NCBI RefSeq assembly: GCF_002197845.1
Contig: NZ_NIDE01000019.1
Span: 310,001 to 374,000, forward strand
Length of the DNA stretch: 64,000 nt
Direction: 5' to 3'
Source of the DNA: Fimbriiglobus ruber
GTDB lineage: Bacteria > Planctomycetota > Planctomycetia > Gemmatales > Gemmataceae
Part shown: one piece after another, positions 50,270 to 59,069 of the stretch
Layout of the letters: each line of letters starts with the position of its first letter
Position numbering within the stretch: position 1 is the stretch's first letter
Notes under the pieces: generated by a model
What the model saw: the letters and a program-made list of their open reading frames with translations, nothing else
Database searches by the model: none
What the model was told of the DNA's origin: nothing
Translations under genes and position numbers: made by a program

Positions 50270-51525
50270 TGAACGGCAAAATTCACATCACCGGCGAGGC
50301 GGAACGGCGGCTAGCCGCGGCGGTCCAGTTCACCGAAGGGTTCTCGCGCGACGGTTTCAACGAGCGGCCGGCGCCGAACAACACCCGGACGGCCGGGTTC
50401 TCTGACACGTTCTGGGTCGTTCACATCACCGGGCCGATGCAACTCGCTTCGGGCAACCCCGGCAGTTCGTCGGACCAGTATTACCTTTACCCGGGGCAAC
50501 TCGTCTACCGGGTGAACACGCAGACGACCGACGCCACCTGGACGCCGATCTGGGACCAACAGGCTCCGGACGTGACGCAAGATTGCTGGGTCGAGAGCGC
50601 GACCCCACTGAAGAAGGATTACCATCCCGTCTGCCAGCTCAGTGGCGAGACCTACCAGGGGAATCCCATCCTTCTCGCCGGCCCCCCGCCGTCGAGTCGG
50701 TGGGGCCGGATCGTCGGGCCGCTTCTCGGCACCGCAACCGGAACCGCCACGATCGGCACTTCACCGAGCCCGGTTACGGGGGTCATGTTGGGCGGCGGCG
50801 GAAACGGGTATACAAGCCCACCAACCATAACGATCACAGGCGGTGGCGGGTCAGGCGCCACGGCCACGGCGACCATCTCCGGCGTCGTGTCGGATACCAC
50901 CGTGACGTCTGGTGGAACGGGGTACACCTCAGTTCCCACCATCACTTTCTCGGGCGGTGGGAGCACGGGCACGGCTGCCACGGCGATCGTCGCGGCCGGC
51001 GTTGTGGTCGGGATCACGATCACGAACCCAGGGAGCGGGTATTCATCGGCCCCGACGATCACTTTCTCGGGCGGCGGCGGGACTGGAGCGGGTGCGACCA
51101 CGACCATCATGGGGCCGGTTTCGGGCATTACCCTGACAGCCGGCGGGACTGGATACACCTCGGCCCCGACCCTGTGCGTAGCCGGCCCACCCACCCCCGT
51201 TTGGTACACGTTTCAACCAGTCGACCTGATCAAAGGCGTCTGGACGGACGTGGGGCCGACTCACGACTATGCGTACCCGACCCCCCTGGCCGACGGCAAT
51301 ATTGCGCCCCCGATCACGACCGACGGCAAGACCTACGCCCGGTTCTGGCTGTCGCCGACGATGCCCGACGCGTGGGAGTTCGAGTTGTCAGGGATGGGCG
51401 ACAATTCGTGTGGGATCACGATCTACCGCTACACCTGCGACGGGTACGGCAACCTGATCGAAACGGGGTACCGCGCTGCCATCGTCAACGGTTGCCTCCA
51501 ACTCGTCTCCGTCCCGGGGTGCTGA
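50269..51525 (+). CDS. Tail fibre-like protein with Gly-rich repeats, 418 aa
   Basis: Starts in a TGATG overlap. The N-terminal 165 residues are a globular attachment part. Residues about 165-300 contain four repeats of the type GGGGNGYTSPPTITITGGGG followed by ATATATISG, a beta-solenoid-like repeat frequent in phage fibres and secreted proteins. The C-terminus is a Cys-containing globular tip. It probably contacts the host surface. Confidence 0.7.
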   Translation: MNGKIHITGEAERRLAAAVQFTEGFSRDGFNERPAPNNTRTAGFSDTFWVVHITGPMQLASGNPGSSSDQYYLYPGQLVYRVNTQTTDATWTPIWDQQAPDVTQDCWVESATPLKKDYHPVCQLSGETYQGNPILLAGPPPSSRWGRIVGPLLGTATGTATIGTSPSPVTGVMLGGGGNGYTSPPTITITGGGGSGATATATISGVVSDTTVTSGGTGYTSVPTITFSGGGSTGTAATAIVAAGVVVGITITNPGSGYSSAPTITFSGGGGTGAGATTTIMGPVSGITLTAGGTGYTSAPTLCVAGPPTPVWYTFQPVDLIKGVWTDVGPTHDYAYPTPLADGNIAPPITTDGKTYARFWLSPTMPDAWEFELSGMGDNSCGITIYRYTCDGYGNLIETGYRAAIVNGCLQLVSVPGC

Positions 51526-51527
51526 GC

Positions 51528-52481
51528 ATGGCCACCCCGACTCTTGCCCGACGCAACCGGCCATTCCCGACGTTCGACCGCCGGTTCGGAGACTCACTTC
51601 CTTCGCCGGTGAGCATCACGAACCTCGGGCCGTGCGGGTGCTGCGGGGGCGGGGGCGGGTCCGTGTCGTGCGCCTGCGTGTGCCCGTCGTCCGACCTGGC
51701 ACCCGTCCTGCACGCGACCGTGTTCGGACTCGGGGCGTACCCGTTGGCGTCCAACTACGCGGGCACACCGGCCACGTTGAACGGGTCGTACCGCCTTACC
51801 CAGACGATCCCGACCAGCACCGGCCTCGGGTGCCAATGGGATTTCAGCATGAACTACGGGGGATTAAGTTATTCCCCGGTCGGGCCTATTTGTGGGTACT
51901 ACCAGTTGGCAGGCACTTTTTCGATTTCGCTATATTGCGCGACGAACGTCACCCCGGGCGCCTCCGGCCCGATTTGGCTGACCGTCCGGAATACGACCAA
52001 CCAGTTTGCCGTAATTTCGGATCCGCTGGACTGCCCTAACATTCCCGGTAGCGAGACGCGGGCAGGCACCCTCTCCCAGCCCGGCGGGTCGGGCGGCGGG
52101 GTCGTCATTATGACCGTGTCCGGCGGGGCGGTCACTGGGGTGTCGAGCATCCCGCCGCCCGACACCGGCGCGTGCGCCCGCATCCCGGTGCTACAAGGTA
52201 ACGGGTATTCGGTCCCGTCGCCGGTGGCGATTACCGGCGACGGGACCGGGGCTACTGCCGTCACGGTCGTGTCCGACGGCGAGGTCACGGGCATCACGAT
52301 CACGAACGGGGGGAGCGGATACACGTTCGCGACCGGGATAATTCCAATTCCGGACAAGGCAGTGTGCAGCCCGCTGTTACTGACGTTCGACGATTATTCA
52401 GGCATCAACCCGGACTATTGTTCTGCCGGCGGCGTGACCGGGACGTACCTGGCGGGGCTTGGGGTGGACGTCACGCTATGA
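51528..52481 (+). CDS. Tail fibre-like protein with Cys-rich segment, 317 aa
   Basis: Starts MATPTLARRNRPFPTFDRRF. A CGCCGGGGGSVSCACVC segment near residue 40 is unusually Cys-rich. The later part has Gly repeats of the same class as the preceding gene (VVSDGEVTGITITNGGSGYT). No family is named. Probably a second receptor-binding or fibre protein. Confidence 0.6.
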   Translation: MATPTLARRNRPFPTFDRRFGDSLPSPVSITNLGPCGCCGGGGGSVSCACVCPSSDLAPVLHATVFGLGAYPLASNYAGTPATLNGSYRLTQTIPTSTGLGCQWDFSMNYGGLSYSPVGPICGYYQLAGTFSISLYCATNVTPGASGPIWLTVRNTTNQFAVISDPLDCPNIPGSETRAGTLSQPGGSGGGVVIMTVSGGAVTGVSSIPPPDTGACARIPVLQGNGYSVPSPVAITGDGTGATAVTVVSDGEVTGITITNGGSGYTFATGIIPIPDKAVCSPLLLTFDDYSGINPDYCSAGGVTGTYLAGLGVDVTL

Positions 52482-54508
52482 AGCACTGCGGTCACACCAC
52501 GCCCAATGCCGGCTGTCGGCTGTGCGAACTCGGGGAGACGAACGCCCGATACCGGGCGCACTTCGGGATACCGGGCGAGATGCCATCCCCCAGGACCCTC
52601 ACTACCTCAGAGCAGCGAGCGGCCGTAGCCGAGCGGATTCGTATGGCCTCGCCGGACGAGTGCGTTCACCGAGGAGCCCCGACCGGGGAGATGACTGAGT
52701 GCCCGACCTGCCCAGCAAAAAAGGGGTTCAAAACGGTCCCCCTGCACACCTGCAAACTGCACGACGAATGCACCGTCACGCCGGCCCTGGATACCACGAT
52801 CGCGGCATGCTCGACGTGTCCCGACCGCGTTCGCCCGCCGGCCCCGATCGTCATGAACCACGGGGCAGCGGGCATCGGGGACGCCCTACAGGGGATGGGA
52901 GCGGCCAACGCCGTCCGCGTGGCCAACCCCGGGCGGCACACCGTCTACCGCGTTTCCGCGCACGCGAAACCGTGGGTCGACCTGTTCGACCTGGCCGACG
53001 AGATCGGCGTTACACACGTCACGAACACCCCCGACACAGGCGAGCCGGAACTACAGGTCAACCTCGGTTACCAGGAAGAGGAATCGAGCCGGTGCGAGGT
53101 GCCGCGGTGGGAACGATACCGGGCCAACGTGGGCGCCCCGGACTACCGAATCCCGTCCCTCCGCGAGCCGGAACGCCTCCGGGCGTTCGGTGCGGATCTG
53201 GCCGGCTCGACGATCCTGTCCCCTTGGTCGACCGATGTCCGGAGGACGGTCCCGCTCGCCGTGTGGCAGGAGCTGGCCGAGAAGATCCCCGGCCGCGTCA
53301 TCGTCCTCTGCCCGTTCGCGGAATCGCCCGTCCCGTTCGGGGCCGCTGTGGTTCTGTGTGGGGCAACGCCCGAGCGGGTCGCTGGCGTCATCCTGAACGC
53401 GCGCCGGTTGGTCGGCAACGATTCCGGCATGGCCCACCTGTCCGGCATCCTCGGCGTGCCGACGATCGTCCTCGCGGGGCAGTGGCCGGGACCGATGGGC
53501 CAACTCTTCGGGATTTATCCCAAGATGCAATACGTGCAGCGCGATCGGGCCGCGGATGTCAAAGCAGCCGATGTTCTCGCCCTGATCCTTGCTCCCCGCG
53601 TGGATCTGATTCGGCAGACGGTGCCGTTCCGCGAATACACGGCCGACGATGACGCGGAGCAGATGAGGCACCTCGAAAGCGATCAGTGGCTCTATGAGCC
53701 GGGGCAGCCACGATACGCGTGTTCGCTGTTGGGTGCCGTCCACGAGGAATTGATTGCCGACCGTCCGGACCTGGCGAAGCTCGTCCGCGAGGCGGTTTGG
53801 ATCGCGCGGAAGATGAACGACCAGGGCATTCCACAACACGCGATCGATTGGGACGACCCGACCCCCACGGAAACACGGCCGCCGATTTTTATCCCATTCG
53901 TCAACCGCCGGGATCTGCTCGATGAGGCCCTCGCGTCGTTGGGCGAGCACGCTCCCCGCGCGGTCGTGGTCGACAACTCCGGCGGCTCGGAGGCGTGGCC
54001 GTCGTCCAGGTCGTTCCGCGTCTACCGGCCCGATGCGCCGCTCACTGTCGCCCAGACGTTCTGGCTCGCGATGCGACGGGCTCCCGGGCGGTGGTCGTAC
54101 TTCCACAACGACGCGACTGTCACACCGGAAGTTGCCGCCGAGGTGGACGCGGAGGCGGATCGCCTCGACGCGGCCGGCGTGCCGTGGGGTGTGATCCTCA
54201 CCCTGCACGATGTCTACTGCCTGCACAACGGAAAGCTACTCCGTGAACGGGGGATCAAACCCGACCTGTGTCTTCCCGTGTATTGCTGTGATTGCGACTG
54301 GCTGCGTCAGATCACAACGGCCGGTCTGGAAATCATCGACATGGGCAACCGCGGCGGCCGGGTGAAACACCACGGGAGCAGTACGAAGGCCGCCGACCGG
54401 GCGTACCGAGCGTACATCGACACGGCCAACCCGCACGCTTACTACCGCGAGAAGTGGGGCGGCTTGCCGGGGGAGGAGACGAAGACAACCCCTTGGGCAG
54501 AGGCATAA
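52478..54508 (+). CDS. Two-domain glycosyltransferase (GT9-like plus GT2-like)
   Basis: A 676-aa protein. The first 120 residues carry Cys pairs (CGHTTPNAGCRLC; CPTCPAKKG; CKLHDEC; CSTCPDR) resembling zinc knuckles. Residues about 120-400 resemble heptosyltransferase/GT9 folds, with NHGAAGIGDALQGMGAANAV and the donor-site RRLVGNDSGMAHLSGILGVP. Residues about 470-650 resemble a GT-A/GT2 domain (PIFIPFVNRRDLLDEALASL; WSYFHNDATVT; DVYCLHNGKLL). It overlaps the fibre gene by four bases. I infer modification of virion or host-surface glycans. Confidence 0.75.
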   Translation: MKHCGHTTPNAGCRLCELGETNARYRAHFGIPGEMPSPRTLTTSEQRAAVAERIRMASPDECVHRGAPTGEMTECPTCPAKKGFKTVPLHTCKLHDECTVTPALDTTIAACSTCPDRVRPPAPIVMNHGAAGIGDALQGMGAANAVRVANPGRHTVYRVSAHAKPWVDLFDLADEIGVTHVTNTPDTGEPELQVNLGYQEEESSRCEVPRWERYRANVGAPDYRIPSLREPERLRAFGADLAGSTILSPWSTDVRRTVPLAVWQELAEKIPGRVIVLCPFAESPVPFGAAVVLCGATPERVAGVILNARRLVGNDSGMAHLSGILGVPTIVLAGQWPGPMGQLFGIYPKMQYVQRDRAADVKAADVLALILAPRVDLIRQTVPFREYTADDDAEQMRHLESDQWLYEPGQPRYACSLLGAVHEELIADRPDLAKLVREAVWIARKMNDQGIPQHAIDWDDPTPTETRPPIFIPFVNRRDLLDEALASLGEHAPRAVVVDNSGGSEAWPSSRSFRVYRPDAPLTVAQTFWLAMRRAPGRWSYFHNDATVTPEVAAEVDAEADRLDAAGVPWGVILTLHDVYCLHNGKLLRERGIKPDLCLPVYCCDCDWLRQITTAGLEIIDMGNRGGRVKHHGSSTKAADRAYRAYIDTANPHAYYREKWGGLPGEETKTTPWAEA

Positions 54509-54554
54509 ACCTCGACGACCACTTTCCCCGGGCCACGTCCCTCAGCATTTTCCC

Positions 54555-54584
54555 AGGGCTCCCGGTGCGATCGGGGCCTTTCTA
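54555..54584 (+). terminator. Terminator-like hairpin after the glycosyltransferase
   Basis: AGGGCTCCCG and CGGGGCCTTT around GTGCGAT, with one mismatch. The same element with perfect arms occurs at 58228-58254 in the remnant unit, so both derive from one phage late terminator. Confidence 0.65.
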
Positions 54585-54586
54585 TG

Positions 54587-54847
54587 TCAAGGGGCGGCCT
54601 GCGGCGTGCGGTATGGCAGGGCTGTCGTACTTTTCTTGGCCGAACCATCTTCAGCGTACTGCCACAGTGAGTTTGTAAAGTACCCCACGCCGACGATCGC
54701 GAACATCGAGCTGATGTAAATCGCCATGCGACGATTCGCGTTGTGTCCGTCGTCGGGAGTGATGGGCGCAAAGGAAGCCTGAAATAACCGAGCCACAGCA
54801 TAAATTGAGACGATGGTCCCGATGACGATCAACATGGGGAGCCCCAC
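54587..54847 (-). CDS. Small membrane protein, 86 aa
   Basis: On the minus strand, GTG start at 54847 or ATG at 54835 (MLIVIGTIVSIYAVARLFQ). Two hydrophobic helices, the second in MAIYISSMFAIVGVGYFTNS. It is convergent with the late operon. Possible lysis or superinfection-exclusion protein by topology and place; no family recognised. Confidence 0.45.
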   Translation of the reverse strand: MGLPMLIVIGTIVSIYAVARLFQASFAPITPDDGHNANRRMAIYISSMFAIVGVGYFTNSLWQYAEDGSAKKSTTALPYRTPQAAP

Positions 54848-54870
54848 AAGGTGAAAGTTCAGCTGGGAGG

Positions 54871-55010
54871 ATTCTCCGGAACGGTCTGCCGTGTGTCAAG
54901 AACGCTCGCGGGGAAGCGTGAGAACGTCGCGCGGGTCACACCTTGAAAACAAGGCGTTTCTGAAATGGGGTGGCCAAAAATGCCTTGAAAATGCGCGCGG
55001 GTGGTCGTGC
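54871..55010. repeat. 140-bp dispersed repeat, copy 1
   Basis: Begins ATTCTCCGGAACGG, contains ACCTTGAAAACAAGGCGTTT, ends GTGGTCGTGC. It aligns over its whole length without gaps to 62601-62740 at roughly 80% identity. It contains CCTTG...CAAGG dyads. 55011-55433 downstream shows no gene. Confidence 0.75.
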
Positions 55011-55433
55011 AGGAAGAAGGCGTCGCGGATGGGAGAAAACGACACCGCCCCGACGGGGTCGCTGTGTCGGGGCGGTGGTCGGGAACGTCGCGCCGACGAC
55101 CCCGTACAAAAAAATTGAGCTTGCTATTCCTGTGCCAATAGCCCTTCCCGCCGGACCGCTTTCATCTCATATGTAAAAACAATCTGGGCCGACCGTGAAG
55201 ACTCGCTCCAACCCCGCGGCCGACCCAGTGTGGGAGCGAACTCCCCGCGGGAATCGTAGCCCGGTGCGGGGAGAGGGTCAATCACGGGCCAAAAAGTCCG
55301 CGGGTAGTCGCGTACAGCAGACTTGACGCCGCGAGAGTATTGCGGCTATTCCCTCCCCCGCTCGCCCCGCCGTGGTCCTGGTTGACTCCGTCGGTATCGA
55401 GCAGAGCGACGGCTGACGAGAGTCCTGCGGCTC

Positions 55434-55467
55434 AAAGACCCGCGTGCAATCCCCCTCGCGGGTCTTT
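55434..55467 (+). terminator. Bidirectional-type terminator hairpin
   Basis: AAAGACCCGCG (55434-55444) and CGCGGGTCTTT (55457-55467), 12-base loop, then CATTTC. It separates the non-coding stretch from the small gene at 55540. Confidence 0.7.
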
Positions 55468-55539
55468 CATTTCCCACAACCAACCTTCCCTACTTGGCCA
55501 ACCGGATGCTCAACTCGTTCCCGCCCGAACGAGGAAGCC

Positions 55540-55698
55540 ATGCCGTTGCGAATTTACGAGCCCGTGCCGAACGGTCAGCCCGATTGCCACCTCGAAGAGT
55601 TGTTGCCCTCAGACGTCGTGGCCGCGCTGCGCGAACTCCAAGCGGTCGGCGTGTCGATCGGAGAGCTCGCCGCGTGGCTCGATCCGTCCAAGCCCTAA
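55540..55698 (+). CDS. Small hypothetical protein, 52 aa
   Basis: MPLRIYEPVPNGQPDCHLEE begins it; a GAGG precedes the ATG by six bases. The second half (VVAALRELQAVGVSIGELAA) is a helical segment ending in WLDPSKP. No family recognised. Confidence 0.5.
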   Translation: MPLRIYEPVPNGQPDCHLEELLPSDVVAALRELQAVGVSIGELAAWLDPSKP

Positions 55699-55860
55699 CC
55701 CGCTGCGAAGAGAGGGGCAACCATCCGCGGAAATTCGCAACAGGATGACCAAACTTACTCATGGCTTCAGTTCTCAAGTTACTTCTTGCTTGCCGCAAAA
55801 TACTGGGTTAGACTTTTCACCAATTCAAGAAACCAAGCGGCCCTAACAGCCAAGGCCACA

Positions 55861-56934
55861 ATGCGAACCTTTTTCACACTGTCGGTCGTTATGTTAGCAA
55901 CCACAGGGTCCGGGGTTTTAGCCGAAGATACCCCCGTCAAAGTGTCGGCGATCCTGGCCGGGGAGAAGCTCAAAGCCGGCGAGAGCAAATATTCTCCGAA
56001 CGGCAAGTATTCTCTCCGGATGCAGAACGACGGGAATCTCGTCTGGTATTGCGGGGACGCGGCCCAGTGGGACAGCGGCACTGGGGGGACGAAGGACAGC
56101 TACTGCGTCGTCCAGGAAGACGGCAACTTCGTCGTCTACGGAACCCGCGACGGCAGCAAAAGCGCGTTGTGGTCTTCAAATACAAATAAAGGTCAGTATT
56201 TAAAACACATGGGAGGCCTGTCCATATTTGCCGCGTGCCAGGACGACGGGAACCTGGTAGTGTATATGAAGCAAAGTGACATGAAGAACCTGCCCCTGTG
56301 GGATTCGTGCGGCGTTTCAAAAGCGGCGACCGACCGGTTCGATGCCCTCGCCCCAAAAAAAATGGACAGCGGGTATTTCGGACTGCCCAGCCCGGGGGAA
56401 ACGTTTCAATTGAGTCTCGCCATCTCACAATTGGGCACGGGTCGAGTTTCGGTCGAGATCGTTCCCGGCAATGCGACCGCCGCCGGAGAGCAACGCGCAT
56501 CAACCGAATCGGTCAAGGTGAAAATCGAGGAAGGAATATTAGATATCGAAATGTTTAAGGATTCGATAGACATTTTAGAGGGCGTTGTCGCAGAGTATAC
56601 GCTCGAGAGGTCGTACGAGCGGACTTTGACGAGCCAGGGGTCGGTCAGCGTCGAAGTCGGGGGGAAGGTGACGGGGTCGATCGGGCCCAAACTCCTCCTC
56701 GGGTCGGCGGAAGTGACGGCGGAAACCAGGCTGAAGGTCGAAGCGTCTTTGGGAATGACCGTCGGCACGAAAGAAACATTTACACAAAAGATCACCGTCG
56801 ACGGGAACAAGACTCCGAATTTGAAGGTGATCTGGCTGCACAGGTATAAGAAAGGCGTCGTCACTTTGCCCGACGGCAAAGAGGAGCCATTTCTGGTCTG
56901 CGTCGGCGTGCGGTGGAAGCTAAAAAAGGAATAA
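55861..56934 (+). CDS. Secreted bulb-type lectin with possible pore-forming C-terminal domain
   Basis: A 357-aa protein. Residues 1-21 are a signal peptide (MRTFFTLSVVMLATTGSGVLA). Residues about 30-150 are a B-lectin domain with mannose-site type repeats: MQNDGNLVWYC, QEDGNFVVYG, QDDGNLVVYM. Residues about 190-350 have long alternating strands rich in Ser/Thr/Val (TSQGSVSVEVGGKVTGSIGP; AETRLKVEASLGMTVGTKET), similar in style to aerolysin/ETX-type beta-pore proteins. The pore role is inference. It sits before the broken nuclease gene at the phage right end. Confidence 0.65.
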   Translation: MRTFFTLSVVMLATTGSGVLAEDTPVKVSAILAGEKLKAGESKYSPNGKYSLRMQNDGNLVWYCGDAAQWDSGTGGTKDSYCVVQEDGNFVVYGTRDGSKSALWSSNTNKGQYLKHMGGLSIFAACQDDGNLVVYMKQSDMKNLPLWDSCGVSKAATDRFDALAPKKMDSGYFGLPSPGETFQLSLAISQLGTGRVSVEIVPGNATAAGEQRASTESVKVKIEEGILDIEMFKDSIDILEGVVAEYTLERSYERTLTSQGSVSVEVGGKVTGSIGPKLLLGSAEVTAETRLKVEASLGMTVGTKETFTQKITVDGNKTPNLKVIWLHRYKKGVVTLPDGKEEPFLVCVGVRWKLKKE

Positions 56935-56945
56935 GCGGAAGACCT

Positions 56946-57373
56946 ATGCGACTTCCCCTGGCCCTCATCATCCTCTTCACGATCGCTTCCCCCATCTAGG
57001 CCGAAGAACTCCGCGGCAAGGTCGTCTCCGTGGCCGACGGCGACACGATCACCGTGCTCGACGCGGACAAGAAGCAACACAAGATCCGGCTCAACGGGAT
57101 CGAGGCGCCCGAGAAGGCCCAGCCGTTCGGGACCAAGAGCAAAGCGGCGATGGGTGAGAAGGTTGCGGGGAAAGACGTCGTCGTGATCTGGTCGAAGCGC
57201 GACCGCTACGGGTGGATACTCGGGGACGTGACGGTCGAGGGCCTGGCACTACAAGCAGTACAGCAAGTCGAAGATACTGGCGGACGCGGAGAAGGAAGCC
57301 CGCGTTTCTCCTCGCGGGCTGTGTGCGGGTGAAGTCGCCGGTGGCGCCGTGGGAGTGGCGAAGGAAGAAGTAG
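56946..57373 (+). pseudogene. Thermonuclease (SNase-like) pseudogene
   Basis: A signal peptide (MRLPLALIILFTIASPI) is followed by an in-frame TAG at 56997-56999 and then a good SNase start: AEELRGKVVSVADGDTITVL, HKIRLNGIEAPEKAQPFGTK. The frame later breaks: after DVTVEGLA the family sequence WHYKQYSKSKILADAEKEAR lies in another frame, and PWEWRRKK with the stop in a third. So it has a nonsense codon plus at least two frame changes. A shorter relative lies at 60499. Confidence 0.8.
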
Positions 57374-57556
57374 GTGTAATACGCCACACGGGGCAGGGCA
57401 GGGGAGTTTACGGGAATCGCCCGTTTACTCGGGCCGGATCATGAAAATCGCTTGGAAAACGACGGTGTACGACGTTCCACCTATCCGGGCGGCTAATCGC
57501 AGAATATGCTTAGAAGTAAGGGCTTTTGCTGCGTTCCGACGGTGCGGGCTTGCGGA

Positions 57557-57600
57557 TTGACATTGTAGGGGTCACAGGTTCAAGTCCTGTAGCGCCCACT
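57557..57600 (+). repeat. Attachment core, copy 2 (tRNA-Val 3' half)
   Basis: Same 44 bases as the cores at 16485 and 61820 except G for A in the variable loop (TAGGGGTC). No tRNA 5' half precedes it. It closes the tailed prophage if that is 16485-57600. Confidence 0.85.
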
Positions 57601-57607
57601 GAGCAAT

Positions 57608-57660
57608 AACCCGCCGCGGGCCTTTTTGAAAGAAAAGGCCCGCGGCGGGTTTCTTTTTTC
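57608..57660 (+). terminator. Strong terminator downstream of att copy 2
   Basis: Nineteen-base arms AACCCGCCGCGGGCCTTTT (57608-57626) and complement (57633-57651), loop TGAAAG, then TTCTTTTTTC. This is probably the native terminator of the tRNA gene. Confidence 0.92.
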
Positions 57661-57878
57661 TTTACGGAGACGATTTCGGGTGTCATTTAGCATGTCACCG
57701 ATATCGCTTCGGTCAACCGACTACCTGAGTAACAGCCGCGCTTTCGATTCAGGCTGATTCACCGGAATCCGCGGCACGCAGTATCCTCCTCGGCGGGAAC
57801 ACGCCTGCCCGATTCTGGCGAAGTCCGACCGCACACCAGACGACGGCCAGCGGGTCACTCACGATCGCGGGCGGTGCG

Positions 57879-58199
57879 GTGGCGAGCGTCACACTGTCGG
57901 ACGGCGGGAGTTGGCGGTTACACCTAGGCTCCGGCCGTCACGATCACGGCGCAACGGCTTTGGCGACTATGAGCGGCGGCGTTGTCACTGGGTTAACTCT
58001 CACCGCTGGTGGTTCTGGGTACACGATGGCCACACTCCCGATCGCGTCCACACAACACCCAGACATCTGGGAATTCCAGGTACCGTGGATTACCGACGCC
58101 TCGGCGCCGTTTACGACCGCGGATTGCGTCGTCGGAAACTTGGTCCGGACGACTTGGCTCGTCGGGATTCGGGACGGGGTGTCGAAGATCCGTTACTGA
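57879..58199 (+). pseudogene. Tail-fibre C-terminal fragment
   Basis: Contains MSGGVVTGLTLTAGGSGYTM, the same Gly-repeat class as the fibres at 50269 and 51528, and a short tip (IWEFQVPWITDASAPF, VGIRDGVSKIRY). The front part of a fibre gene is absent; traces (SLTIAGGAVASVTLSDGG) begin near 57840. It is followed by a phage-type terminator. I infer a leftover of a related prophage. Confidence 0.6.
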
Positions 58200-58227
58200 G
58201 GCGACCACTTTCCCACGGCGTTTTCCC

Positions 58228-58262
58228 AAGGCTCCCGGTGCGATCGGGAGCCTTTCTTTCCC
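58228..58262 (+). terminator. Rho-independent terminator
   Basis: AAGGCTCCCG (58228-58237) and CGGGAGCCTT (58245-58254), loop GTGCGAT, then TTCTTTCCCC. Same loop and arms as the terminator at 54555. Confidence 0.85.
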
Positions 58263-58281
58263 CATCTCTCGATTTACATCG

Positions 58282-58410
58282 CTATCGTTCCCGATTGCCG
58301 TCAAAAGTAATGCTGGTCTCGTTGAGACTGACGTGGCCTCCGACCACGATTGTGCTTAACGCCAAGGTGGTCAAGGCGATAAGCACTGCAAGAAATTTGC
58401 GAGTTTTCAC
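58282..58410 (-). CDS. Small secreted or membrane-anchored peptide, 42 aa
   Basis: GTG start with GGAG eight bases upstream. KTRKFLAVLIALTTLALSTI is a signal peptide or anchor, followed by VGGHVSLNETSITFDG. No family recognised. It lies downstream of the lipoprotein gene on the same strand. Confidence 0.4.
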   Translation of the reverse strand: MKTRKFLAVLIALTTLALSTIVVGGHVSLNETSITFDGNRER

Positions 58411-58502
58411 AACGCTTCTCCGCTTAGAAGGGCCGTGGACACTGCGTCCTGGCTTCACGGAAAGCAATCTTGCCGAGCCAGCAATCCGATGTGACCGAAG
58501 GT

Positions 58503-58895
58503 TCACTTCTTCAAGTCAAAGGAGATTTCGTTCACCCGTGGCTTGATTTCCTCGACGAGTTCGGAATTCTGGTTGTACTTCTTGGGAATGTACATTTTAC
58601 GCAACGGCTCCTTCATCTTTTCGCCTTTGCTCATGTCGAACTTCCCGGGAACCTCCTTGGAGGCTTCGATGATGACCACCGCCTTGCCGGCCTCGACCGA
58701 ACCGGAATAGGCTCCCGACTTGATTTCGACCGAGTAAGCCCGGCCTTCGTTCGATTTGAACGTGATCATGCCCGCCTCCACCGGATCACCGTCAAAAGTC
58801 ACTTTCCCGCGAACGGTATAGACCTTGGGTCCATCGGACGACGAACATCCCAGTATGACCAGCAGTCCCAAAAACATCGCCAGATAGAATCGCAT
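58503..58895 (-). CDS. Transthyretin-like lipoprotein, 130 aa
   Basis: MRFYLAMFLGLLVILGCSSS is a lipoprotein signal with lipobox LGC. The mature part (VYTVRGKVTFDGDPVEAGMI; AYSGSVEAGKAVVIIEASKE; MYIPKKYNQNSELVEEIKP) is the small beta-sandwich lipoprotein found in very many planctomycete genomes directly after DUF1559 genes, as here. Located in the periplasm or cell envelope. Exact role unknown. Confidence 0.85.
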   Translation of the reverse strand: MRFYLAMFLGLLVILGCSSSDGPKVYTVRGKVTFDGDPVEAGMITFKSNEGRAYSVEIKSGAYSGSVEAGKAVVIIEASKEVPGKFDMSKGEKMKEPLRKMYIPKKYNQNSELVEEIKPRVNEISFDLKK

Positions 58896-59069
58896 CGATC
58901 TCACACCGGCCTCCACAAAGAGTGCGAATAAAAATAATAAAAAAGAAAATGCACTTTGTAGTCCGACGTGAAAGCGAGAGGTTGGAGTCGAAGAACAACT
59001 CGCTTTCACGTCTGTCTAATAAAGACATGCGACCAAACGGACAGAAATTTTCACAGACTGATTACTGTA

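Larger units (their letters stand above)
57403..57723. repeat. Duplicated att-flank block, copy 1 (about 320 bp)
   Basis: Starts GGAGTTTACGGGAATCGCCC, includes the att core and the following terminator, and ends GGTCAACCGACTA. The distance from block start to att is 154 bases here and in the copy at 61666, so the alignment is ungapped there. Identity is about 80% outside the att. Confidence 0.8.
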
